Assembly (NCBI GenBank): GCA_013329925.1
Contig: DUJK01000005.1
Location: 1-14,249 of the forward strand
Direction of reading: 5' to 3'
DNA: 14,249 nucleotides
DNA from: Candidatus Poseidoniaceae archaeon
Lineage (GTDB): Archaea > Thermoplasmatota > Poseidoniia > Poseidoniales > Poseidoniaceae
A program made the position numbers and the translations under genes. This document shows positions 7,362 to 13,268 of this stretch, piece by piece. Within the stretch, counting starts at the first letter, position 1, and every line of letters begins with the position of its first letter. The notes beneath the pieces were generated by a model, which was not told where the DNA came from, did no database searches, and saw only the letters and a list, made by a program, of their open reading frames with translations.

Positions 7362-8864
7362 TCATAGGAAACCGAATGCATCTTGTGCTTGGGAAAATGT
7401 GTAAATCATGATTGGTACAATGATAATACCCATGCCGTGACTTCTACGTATACCAACCCTTGGCGGTATTAATCCAAGGATTGTCCCGATAATCAGTACG
7501 CCAATACCGATAAAACCAGTGGTAAACCACACCAATGCAGAAACGAATAATATTACTCCCATTACCATTTGTTGTAGTGGTATAGCAGCGTGTAATCGCA
7601 ACATACCCTTGCCAACAACTCGCATAATTGGCATTGCCATTAGTCCCGCTGCAACAGTAATTGATATCAAACGAATAAAATCTGCAGTTGGTTCTGCTGA
7701 AGACCAAGTGTCAATAGGATACATCATTTTCAATGCCAGTGTAGCACCTGAACGAGATCTGCCGATAATGTACAGGAAACCTAGAACCATGACCGTAACT
7801 GCGGTATTTACGGCGGAAAGAATTGCAATAACTTCCAAGTCCTGTTTTGTTTGTGGCCCTTCAACGCCACCTTCTGCTTCAGCAAGGGCTATCTCTAATA
7901 GTTCATCATCAGTCATTTCGGTCAACCGACGGGTCTCCCAATCCATCCCGTAACCTTCCTTACCTTGGATCTTAGCAGCGACGTTTCTGCCACCCATTAC
8001 CAAAACAGTTGCTTGGGATGCTGTCATTCCGGGCAATACTCCCATAGATGCACCGGCTACTCCTGACCAAAAACAAGGGACGAACAAGGGCTTTGCTGGA
8101 GGCAGTGTCCAATCTTCATTTTGTGGAGGGATGTGGGATGTTGTAGCATAGATATCTAACAAGTTGGCAATACCAAATAATCCTGCTAGGCTTGGCAATA
8201 ATAAACTAGCATCTGGAATACCAACCGGTGATCTGGCAGGTAGGCTAAATACTGCCCAGCCGTAGAATCCTGCTAACAAAAAGAAACCTGTTGCGGCTAA
8301 GAATCCGGCAAATCTGCTATCGGTGCCAAGCAAATTTCTTGATAGTTTGCGCATCCATTTTGGCCAATCAAGTCTCGTGGTTTCAGTTGCTAGTAGCAAG
8401 AATGAGATTGCTAAGAGCAAAAAGAAAATGATGTTTCGAAGATAATCATACCAGCCAAGTTCATCACCAAAAGCAATTCGTGCCACAATAATAAGGGGCA
8501 AGGACAGAAATAGACCTAGTTGAGAACCTCTTGCAGACCAAGCAACTCCTCTAGGTGCATTGCCTGACAACAGCATTCGGTGTCCAGGAAGTAATGATAA
8601 CGCAGTGTCGCCATCTGGCGCACCAAGCAGTGCTGAGGGAATATAATTTAGAAAGGTGTGAACCGTTCCGGTGGAGACAATAATAGCCGCAACAGCCGAT
8701 AATGGAATCCCCCAACTCAAAAATACCGGTGCTAGTGCAAGTAATATTAGTGCGACATTGTTGACGTGGAAACCGGGTATAAGTCCAGTTAGGGAGCCCA
8801 TTGCTACGCCAAAGAATAGCGCAAAGAGCAACCATCCAAGGTCAAGAAAATATGCTTCCCACAT
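7362..8864 (-). CDS. TctA-like (tripartite tricarboxylate transporter, DUF112) permease
   Basis: A 500-residue polytopic membrane protein of the TctA family, whose bacterial members import carboxylates such as citrate together with a small subunit (TctB) and a binding protein (TctC). Signature segments are GSLTGLIPGFHVNN at 23-36, NYIPSALLGAPDGDTALSLL at 73-92, LPGHRMLLSG at 92-101, and the pseudo-symmetric second motif GASMGVLPGMTASQATVLVM at 271-290, which shows the internal duplication expected of this fold. A hydrophilic acidic loop spans 300-345. No TctB or TctC gene lies next to it, as seems usual for archaeal members, so the substrate is unknown. A GAGG ribosome-binding site at 8872-8875 overlaps the stop of the upstream gene, which supports co-translation. 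In this context it might move a breakdown product or counter-ion, but nothing in the sequence shows this. Confidence 0.85.
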   Translation of the reverse strand: MWEAYFLDLGWLLFALFFGVAMGSLTGLIPGFHVNNVALILLALAPVFLSWGIPLSAVAAIIVSTGTVHTFLNYIPSALLGAPDGDTALSLLPGHRMLLSGNAPRGVAWSARGSQLGLFLSLPLIIVARIAFGDELGWYDYLRNIIFFLLLAISFLLLATETTRLDWPKWMRKLSRNLLGTDSRFAGFLAATGFFLLAGFYGWAVFSLPARSPVGIPDASLLLPSLAGLFGIANLLDIYATTSHIPPQNEDWTLPPAKPLFVPCFWSGVAGASMGVLPGMTASQATVLVMGGRNVAAKIQGKEGYGMDWETRRLTEMTDDELLEIALAEAEGGVEGPQTKQDLEVIAILSAVNTAVTVMVLGFLYIIGRSRSGATLALKMMYPIDTWSSAEPTADFIRLISITVAAGLMAMPIMRVVGKGMLRLHAAIPLQQMVMGVILFVSALVWFTTGFIGIGVLIIGTILGLIPPRVGIRRSHGMGIIIVPIMIYTFSQAQDAFGFL

Positions 8865-8871
8865 CTAAATT

Positions 8872-8875
8872 CCTC
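8872..8875 (-). promoter_or_regulatory. Ribosome-binding site fixing the start of the TctA-like gene
   Basis: On the minus strand GAGG stands 7 nt before the ATG at 8864 and is fused to the TGA stop of the OB-domain gene (TGAGG). This overlap decides the start codon and suggests translational coupling of the two genes. Confidence 0.6.
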
Positions 8876-10634
8876 AATAATCAGGGTATGTGTCATTATC
8901 ATCACGATCGTCTACACCATCGCCATCGGTATCAATATTATACGGATTTGTTCCATAGAGCGATTCCAAGTTATCCGATAAACCGTCACCATCGGTATCA
9001 ACTACGTCTGCGCTTATCAAATGATAAACCGTCGCTATCATATCTGGGTCTGCAACTTCCATCATTCGACCATTCCACACATGAGAATAACCACTGTGGT
9101 AACTATCTATGCCAATGATGGTATTGTTATTTGGGGATAATCGAATACTTTGGTTTGAACCATCTCTTTGTAACCACCATTGGCCATCATCATCTTGAAC
9201 CGCAATACCGGGCAGATTCACCATTTGACTTCTAGAATATCCCCACTGTGATGCACCTTCATCCCAGAGTAAATTTTTTGGCTCAGGCACGTCGCCTAAT
9301 TGATAATCGTGAATCATGAGCCTTATTGCCATGTTAGTATCGTCCCAGGTAACCGATACATTGGCAGTTATGGCTTGACCAGCTTCAATCCATTGGGTTG
9401 AAGTCTGAGCAGGGAAGGTAGCGTAAATCTTAGTTTGTCCACGATAATCAATCTTGTCGACTAGCCAGCCACTAACATCTTCAACAGATGGTTCAATGGC
9501 ATATCTCACAAATGCATTGACAGTGTATCGTGTATTGGGCTCATCAATCAATCTTATCGGGTCGCCGGAAAGTAATGATAACAAATCTACGACATCTTCT
9601 GAATTAATCAAGTTCCCTGTGGGCGTACCTTCGCTTGCATCAACACACCAACTAGAATCAGCCTCTGACCACATCAGCCTTCCTTGTATGTCTCTAAATT
9701 GATTGTGTAGAGAGGAATTTACATTGGCTGAAATATCAGTTTCACTTGGTTTTAGGCAAATCGTTACCCCGCCAGGACCTCGTAAATTCCATTCCTCGCC
9801 AACCATTACATAGCCTGCAATATTAACGAGATTACCTGATTGATAACTCCATGTGGCTTCTTCACCCCAATTCAGCCTAATGATTTCAACCGGGTGGTTT
9901 CTGTCGACAAGAATTTCCGGGCCTTGTACTGACATGACCCAATTTAGATCTCTTTGGTTGTATGCGATGGTTCCAGTAACTTGTACTTTTGAAGAAGTTT
10001 CAATCCAACTGCCAACCTTTGACCTGATGTTTAATTTAACCTGATGCTCAGCATTGCCGTAAGATGGGTGGTCCCTTAAATCTGCAGATACAAACATTGC
10101 ATCTGGAGGTATTGATTCGCCGATGTATCCAGTGAGGGATATCACTTCATCTTCGTATTTCTCCGGGTCAAGTGCCACATCGAGCAAGGATAATTGAACT
10201 ATCTCAGGTAAATCATCTTCATTCCAGTCCATTGCTCCAGAGCCTATGGCGGTCATGTAAATATTGCCTTCAAACTCCATTACTTTACCTGTAATTACCA
10301 CATTTGTGCCAATTGGTGGTATTTCAGCCGGACGACTCCACCGGGCCTCAACCACGGCAGTACCGTCTGAAACAATAACGTGAGTTTCCCAATCTCCTGA
10401 ATTCCAAGGGTCTTCTCGCCATGAAATTATTTCACCTTCAACCTTCACAACTTCATTTTTGTATTCAATTAACTCATCCATATCAACAATGTCAGGTTCC
10501 CTTACCATGGCGTAATAATTCAACACCGCAACCAGAAAAATCGCTAGAGTAAACATTACCCAGAGTTGTTGACCTCTAGTTGCTGGATCATCGTCAGTAA
10601 TTTTGTTCATAATGCTCTTGAGAACATCCGCCAT
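8874..10634 (-). CDS. Membrane-anchored exported protein with OB-like domains and C-terminal calcium repeats
   Basis: A 586-residue protein with no firm family name. A short polar N-terminus precedes one membrane helix at 24-42, and the rest is predicted to face outside. Residues 57-132 look like an OB-fold domain: KNEVVKVEGEIISW, then VSDGTAVVEARW, then IGTNVVITGKVMEFEGNIYM, the order of strands seen in tRNA_anti/YhcR-type OB domains. A second OB-like block is at 160-240. Two related segments follow, 253-340 and 455-545, sharing a W-x-Y-x-x-x-x-[LM]-V-N-[IL]-x-G core. The C-terminus carries two calcium loops, DTDGDGLSD at 546-554 and DTDGDGVDD at 568-576. It is the first gene of the leftward block. 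OB domains bind nucleic acid or oligosaccharide, so DNA binding at the surface is plausible but unproven. Confidence 0.75.
   Translation of the reverse strand: MADVLKSIMNKITDDDPATRGQQLWVMFTLAIFLVAVLNYYAMVREPDIVDMDELIEYKNEVVKVEGEIISWREDPWNSGDWETHVIVSDGTAVVEARWSRPAEIPPIGTNVVITGKVMEFEGNIYMTAIGSGAMDWNEDDLPEIVQLSLLDVALDPEKYEDEVISLTGYIGESIPPDAMFVSADLRDHPSYGNAEHQVKLNIRSKVGSWIETSSKVQVTGTIAYNQRDLNWVMSVQGPEILVDRNHPVEIIRLNWGEEATWSYQSGNLVNIAGYVMVGEEWNLRGPGGVTICLKPSETDISANVNSSLHNQFRDIQGRLMWSEADSSWCVDASEGTPTGNLINSEDVVDLLSLLSGDPIRLIDEPNTRYTVNAFVRYAIEPSVEDVSGWLVDKIDYRGQTKIYATFPAQTSTQWIEAGQAITANVSVTWDDTNMAIRLMIHDYQLGDVPEPKNLLWDEGASQWGYSRSQMVNLPGIAVQDDDGQWWLQRDGSNQSIRLSPNNNTIIGIDSYHSGYSHVWNGRMMEVADPDMIATVYHLISADVVDTDGDGLSDNLESLYGTNPYNIDTDGDGVDDRDDNDTYPDY
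8889..9001 (-). repeat. Paired calcium-loop repeat at the C-terminus of the OB-domain protein
   Basis: Two near-identical 19-nt stretches (8917-8935 and 8983-9001, about 3 mismatches) each encode DTDGDG plus a hydrophobic residue. They form the two aspartate-rich loops near residues 546-576, of the same type as the calcium repeats in the giant surface protein downstream, suggesting that both proteins work in seawater-level calcium. Confidence 0.75.
9000..9878 (-). repeat. Internal protein duplication in the OB-domain protein
   Basis: Residues 253-340 and 455-545 align by eye: NWGEEATWSYQSGNLVNIAG matches LWDEGASQWGYSRSQMVNLP followed by G. The pattern then continues with a W-x-L-x-x-x-G-x-x-x-x-I-x-L-x-P segment in both copies. 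This indicates a duplicated beta domain whose fold is probably OB-like. The alignment was made by eye only. Confidence 0.6.
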
Positions 10635-10655
10635 ACTTGATGCTAGTAAAACAAT

Positions 10656-10662
10656 CTTTTAG
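10656..10662 (-). promoter_or_regulatory. Candidate TATA box for the leftward block (leaderless option)
   Basis: On the minus strand CTAAAAG is centred about 25 nt before the ATG at 10634. At the usual archaeal spacing this would start the transcript at or next to the start codon, giving a leaderless mRNA. No ribosome-binding site is evident before this ATG, which fits. The box is a weak match to the archaeal consensus. Confidence 0.35.
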
Positions 10663-10698
10663 TCATGTTTGAGGATAGTGGGTTATCTTTGCATCGCC

Positions 10699-10706
10699 TT
10701 TTTAAA
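10699..10706. promoter_or_regulatory. TATA-like box TTTTTAAA in the divergent intergenic region
   Basis: This AT-rich box is the most TATA-like element in the 101-nt gap between the two divergent genes and contains the palindrome TTTAAA, so it could serve either direction. Rightward, the expected transcription start falls near 10728, just before the ATG at 10736. Leftward it would give a leader of about 40 nt before 10634. The rightward role is the better fit. Confidence 0.5.
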
Positions 10707-10735
10707 CAGTAAAGCGAGCGAGTTGCGGGGATGGA

Positions 10736-12031
10736 ATGCGAGAACGGGTGATACGGGACGAGATCCACAAGGATATACTTGTGCCGCCACACCATGCTAA
10801 GATTATAGACACCAAAGAATTCCAAAGATTACGTTCTATCCAGCAATTATCTACCTGTGAATATGTATTTCCTGCGGCTAATCATAACAGATTCTCACAT
10901 TCTCTTGGTGCCTACTTTTTAGCAAGAAAACTAACTCAATTATTACAAGAGGTCCAGCCTGGTATTATCGATGATGATGATGCTGAATTAGTCCAACTCG
11001 CTGCCATGTTGCATGACATAGGTCATCCACCATACTCACATCTTTTGGAAACACCAAAAGTTTTCGCAACATTTCATTCCCATGAATACTGGGGGCGATT
11101 GCTAATTGAGTCGACAGATACTGAGATCGGAATGGCGGTACATGAAGTTCTAGGACCAGATCGGCTTGGTCGTCTATTTGCCCTGATGGATGGCAAGGCT
11201 GATTATCAAGGAGTTGCGATCCCACAGTTTATGAAAGAAATAGTTTCTTCGCAACTCGATGTTGACCGCATGGATTATCTGGTTAGAGATCAAGCAAATA
11301 CCGGAGCTCAAATTGGTGGATTTGATATCGACCGGGTATTTAGGGCGTTAAGGGTCGGTAAGGATGGTCATTTTTATGTTAAAGCATGGGGCTTACCAGC
11401 AGTCGAAGCATACTTAGTCACAAGGTATCACATGTACAACCAAGTCTATTTTCACAAAGTCAATATGTTGACTCAAAATTATTTGGTTGAAATGTTGTCA
11501 AGGGCTAAGATATTGGCTGAGCAAGCTAAATTGAGCCTAGATCACAGGTTAGAACAAATGTTGGTCAACGAGTCCTTATCTCCAGTCCAGTACGCTGAAT
11601 TGAATGATTCTCACATCAAAGTAGCACTCTCAGACTGGGCAAAACACGAGGATGCAATGTTATCGCTTTACGCTAACAAATTACTCTCGCGACGAGGTTT
11701 TCATAAGTCTCTGAGAATCGACACTCTGGACATAAATATGGTAGAAGCAGTGAAACAACGTTTGGAGGAGTTCATTAAATCACATGGTTATGATCCTAAG
11801 ATACATGTGTTGTATGCTAGAATTTCAAAGCGTGGTTATATGCCGTATGAACAGGGTATCAAATTAGAAGACGGGAGAGATGTTTCTGAACATTCTGCTA
11901 TGATTCGTTCTTTGGCATTACCCAATGAACGAGCCATGGTGTTTGTCCCAGAAGATATCAGGGATGCAGCTGAAGCAGTAGTAAGGGAGTGGATTAAACC
12001 AAGCCAGTCCTCTCTGTCACAATTTAGTTAG
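10736..12031 (+). CDS. HD-domain phosphohydrolase (dNTPase / SAMHD1-like, COG1078 type)
   Basis: A 431-residue cytosolic metal-dependent phosphohydrolase. The HD-domain ligands are all present: His55 in NRFSHSLG (51-58), His93-Asp94 in LHDIGHPPYSH (92-102), and Asp177 in QLDVDRMDYLVRD (173-185), with Arg52, Tyr181 and Asp185 matching conserved active-site positions of SAMHD1-type dNTPases. By family it would hydrolyse dNTPs or related nucleotides, controlling pool sizes; the actual substrate is not shown by sequence. Length and the C-terminal helical extension fit COG1078 proteins. The ATG at 10736 is chosen because the family core begins within 20 residues and a G-rich stretch (10725-10730) sits just upstream; an ATG at 10731 is in another frame and closes after six codons. 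It is divergent from the leftward block and followed by a tRNA gene. Confidence 0.9.
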   Translation: MRERVIRDEIHKDILVPPHHAKIIDTKEFQRLRSIQQLSTCEYVFPAANHNRFSHSLGAYFLARKLTQLLQEVQPGIIDDDDAELVQLAAMLHDIGHPPYSHLLETPKVFATFHSHEYWGRLLIESTDTEIGMAVHEVLGPDRLGRLFALMDGKADYQGVAIPQFMKEIVSSQLDVDRMDYLVRDQANTGAQIGGFDIDRVFRALRVGKDGHFYVKAWGLPAVEAYLVTRYHMYNQVYFHKVNMLTQNYLVEMLSRAKILAEQAKLSLDHRLEQMLVNESLSPVQYAELNDSHIKVALSDWAKHEDAMLSLYANKLLSRRGFHKSLRIDTLDINMVEAVKQRLEEFIKSHGYDPKIHVLYARISKRGYMPYEQGIKLEDGRDVSEHSAMIRSLALPNERAMVFVPEDIRDAAEAVVREWIKPSQSSLSQFS

Positions 12032-12039
12032 TTGGAACA

Positions 12040-12047
12040 CTTTATGA
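12040..12047 (+). promoter_or_regulatory. TATA-like box for the tRNA gene
   Basis: CTTTATGA is centred about 28 nt upstream of the first tRNA base, close to the spacing expected for archaeal stable-RNA promoters. It lies in the 40-nt gap after the HD-domain gene. The remaining gap sequence is GC-rich and shows nothing else. Confidence 0.45.
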
Positions 12048-12071
12048 CTAAGCGGCGTGACGGGCGGCTAC

Positions 12072-12145
12072 GGGCCTGTAGCTTAGTTGGTTAGAGCACC
12101 CGGCTCATAACCGGGCGGTCAAGGGTTCAAATCCCTTCGGGCCCA
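12072..12145 (+). tRNA. tRNA with anticodon CAU (elongator Met, or Ile2 if C34 is modified)
   Basis: A 74-nt cloverleaf folds by hand. The acceptor stem GGGCCTG/CGGGCCC has one G-U pair at 6:67. The D arm is GCTT/GAGC, the anticodon stem CCCGG/CCGGG with loop CTCATAA, the variable loop CGGTC, and the T arm AAGGG/CCCTT with loop TTCAAAT. The discriminator is A73 and CCA is not encoded. It is not the initiator: archaeal initiators begin A-G-C and have GGG/CCC at the base of the anticodon stem, and this one does neither. A CAU anticodon serves elongator methionine or, with agmatidine at C34, isoleucine AUA; the sequence cannot settle which. No intron is seen. Confidence 0.95.
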
Positions 12146-12146
12146 C

Positions 12147-12150
12147 TTTT
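12147..12150 (+). terminator. Short T-run after the tRNA
   Basis: Four Ts start 2 nt after the tRNA 3' end. Archaeal polymerase can terminate at T-rich stretches without a hairpin, but this run is short, so it may be only a partial terminator. Confidence 0.3.
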
Positions 12151-12172
12151 ATGCAACAGCCATTTTCATCTA

Positions 12173-12179
12173 GTTTATC
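12173..12179 (+). promoter_or_regulatory. Candidate TATA box for the PGF-type surface protein gene
   Basis: GTTTATC lies about 49 nt before the ATG at 12225. Usual spacing puts the transcript start near 12201-12204, giving a leader of about 20 nt that just holds the ribosome-binding site. It could alternatively give a nearly leaderless start at the ATG at 12201. Confidence 0.35.
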
Positions 12180-12210
12180 TCCCATCTTCCCAAAATGGTT
12201 ATGAGGGTCA

Positions 12211-12224
12211 CAGGGGTGGGAAGG
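12211..12224 (+). promoter_or_regulatory. Strong purine-rich ribosome-binding site that decides a start
   Basis: A 14-nt G-rich stretch (CAGGGGTGGGAAGG) abuts the ATG at 12225. Upstream ATGs at 12195 and 12201 lack any such site. This favours the 316-residue protein. Confidence 0.55.
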
Positions 12225-13175
12225 ATGTTAGGTGAGATTGTGACCAACTTAAAGCGCGCTTCGTTTCTTGTAACATTGTACTTATTTTCCATGCTTGTAG
12301 TCGCTGCTCCAGCGGCTGCTCAAAACCCAACTCCTACTGCGGCTATATCTGTAAACTGTGCCCCGTCAACAATTAACGTTGAAGTAAAACCTGGTTCCAC
12401 TTACTCTGGCTTTACCACCTGTACCGCAACGAACCCTACGGCATATCAGGAAAAGGTAAGCCTCAACGTCAACGCAGAAGGTCTAGCCACAGCAGCTCCA
12501 GGTGACATGTATGTTGGTGCAGGCGAATCTGTAGATTTCCAAATTTCAGTTAGAGCAACTCCATACATGACAATGGATGTAAGAACTTTATCTGTTCAAG
12601 CAACAGTGCAAGAAATAAACGGTGTTCCACCACTAAACTCTGCATCCTCTAACACCAACATGATCGTTAACATCATGCAATATTCGCTGGTCCAGGTTGA
12701 AGCAACAGAACCATTTGTTCAATTAATGCCTAAGACTGACAAAATCTTTGAATTCAAAGTTTTTAATCTTGGTAACCAATTTGACTTCATGAAAGTTGGA
12801 ATTACCGACAATTACCGAAAGGCACTCGAAGATGCTGGGTTCACTGTTACTTTGCCTGCTGTAAAGAAAGGTGTAGAGAATGGACCAACACCAACAAATG
12901 TTGAAATTAAGGTCAGAACACCTAAGAATCAAGGTTGGACAGACGCATACCACGTTCTAGACTTCTATGCAGAATCTGAGTTTGCTTGTACAACAGGCGG
13001 CTGTATAACAGAAACTCAAATGATTACCATTTACGTAAGAGGTGTTTATCTTCCAGGCTTTGAAATAATTCCTGCACTATCCATGATTGCCCTCGCTGCT
13101 GCGGTTGCCGGTCGACGTTTCATCAATATTGATGATGAAGACGAGGAATGGCGAGAAGCTGCTCCCGGACTTTGA
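12225..13175 (+). CDS. Secreted beta-rich surface protein with PGF-CTERM-like anchor
   Basis: A 316-residue exported protein not matched to a named family. A signal peptide covers about residues 1-33 (hydrophobic core FLVTLYLFSMLVVAAPAAAQ, probable cleavage after the Ala-Ala-Gln). Two beta-sandwich-like regions follow, roughly 40-150 and 155-275, of the NEW3/CARDB-like type found in archaeal surface proteins; two cysteine pairs (44/66 and 255/260) could form disulfides. The C-terminus has LPGFEIIP, then a membrane segment to about 296, Arg-Arg, and an acidic tail (IDDEDEEW). Pro-Gly-Phe before a C-terminal helix is the archaeosortase-A recognition pattern (PGF-CTERM), but the 18-residue acidic tail after the arginines is longer than usual. 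In-frame starts at 12195 and 12201 are possible. A structural or S-layer-associated role is a guess. Confidence 0.8.
   Translation: MLGEIVTNLKRASFLVTLYLFSMLVVAAPAAAQNPTPTAAISVNCAPSTINVEVKPGSTYSGFTTCTATNPTAYQEKVSLNVNAEGLATAAPGDMYVGAGESVDFQISVRATPYMTMDVRTLSVQATVQEINGVPPLNSASSNTNMIVNIMQYSLVQVEATEPFVQLMPKTDKIFEFKVFNLGNQFDFMKVGITDNYRKALEDAGFTVTLPAVKKGVENGPTPTNVEIKVRTPKNQGWTDAYHVLDFYAESEFACTTGGCITETQMITIYVRGVYLPGFEIIPALSMIALAAAVAGRRFINIDDEDEEWREAAPGL
13053..13172 (+). other. PGF-CTERM-like C-terminal sorting/anchor region
   Basis: The region encodes PGF, about 17 hydrophobic residues rich in Ala, Ile and Leu, then Arg-Arg and an acidic tail. In haloarchaea and methanogens this tripartite arrangement is cut by archaeosortase A and replaced by a lipid anchor. 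Here the extra tail means it may simply be a membrane anchor. The distinction cannot be made from this window. Confidence 0.55.
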
Positions 13176-13225
13176 GAATATCATTGCCCGTCGTAAAACT
13201 AACTTTTGTGACGCTAATAGGCGCT

Positions 13226-13242
13226 TAGTTCATAACTTAAAC
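13226..13242 (+). promoter_or_regulatory. AT-rich promoter candidate before the last gene
   Basis: The 93-nt gap 13176-13268 contains TAGTTCATAACTTAAAC, the only TATA-like stretch there, about 27-43 nt before the ATG at 13269. Nothing else was recognised in this gap apart from a short CTTTTG tract near 13203 that might aid termination of the preceding gene. Confidence 0.3.
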
Positions 13243-13258
13243 CTGTAGTGAACCACAC

Positions 13259-13264
13259 AGGGAG
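13259..13264 (+). promoter_or_regulatory. Ribosome-binding site of the last gene
   Basis: AGGGAG stands 4 nt before the ATG at 13269, a good match to the archaeal anti-Shine-Dalgarno sequence. It fixes the start of this edge-truncated gene. Confidence 0.6.
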
Positions 13265-13268
13265 CAAT

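Noticed and set aside
7519..7953. 144-codon plus-strand frame
   Set aside because: It is antisense to the TctA-like permease; low-complexity residue pattern and no ribosome-binding site of note.
12072..12145. tRNA gene as an integration site for a mobile element
   Set aside because: No integrase gene and no duplicated tRNA 3' end were found in the sequence on either side.
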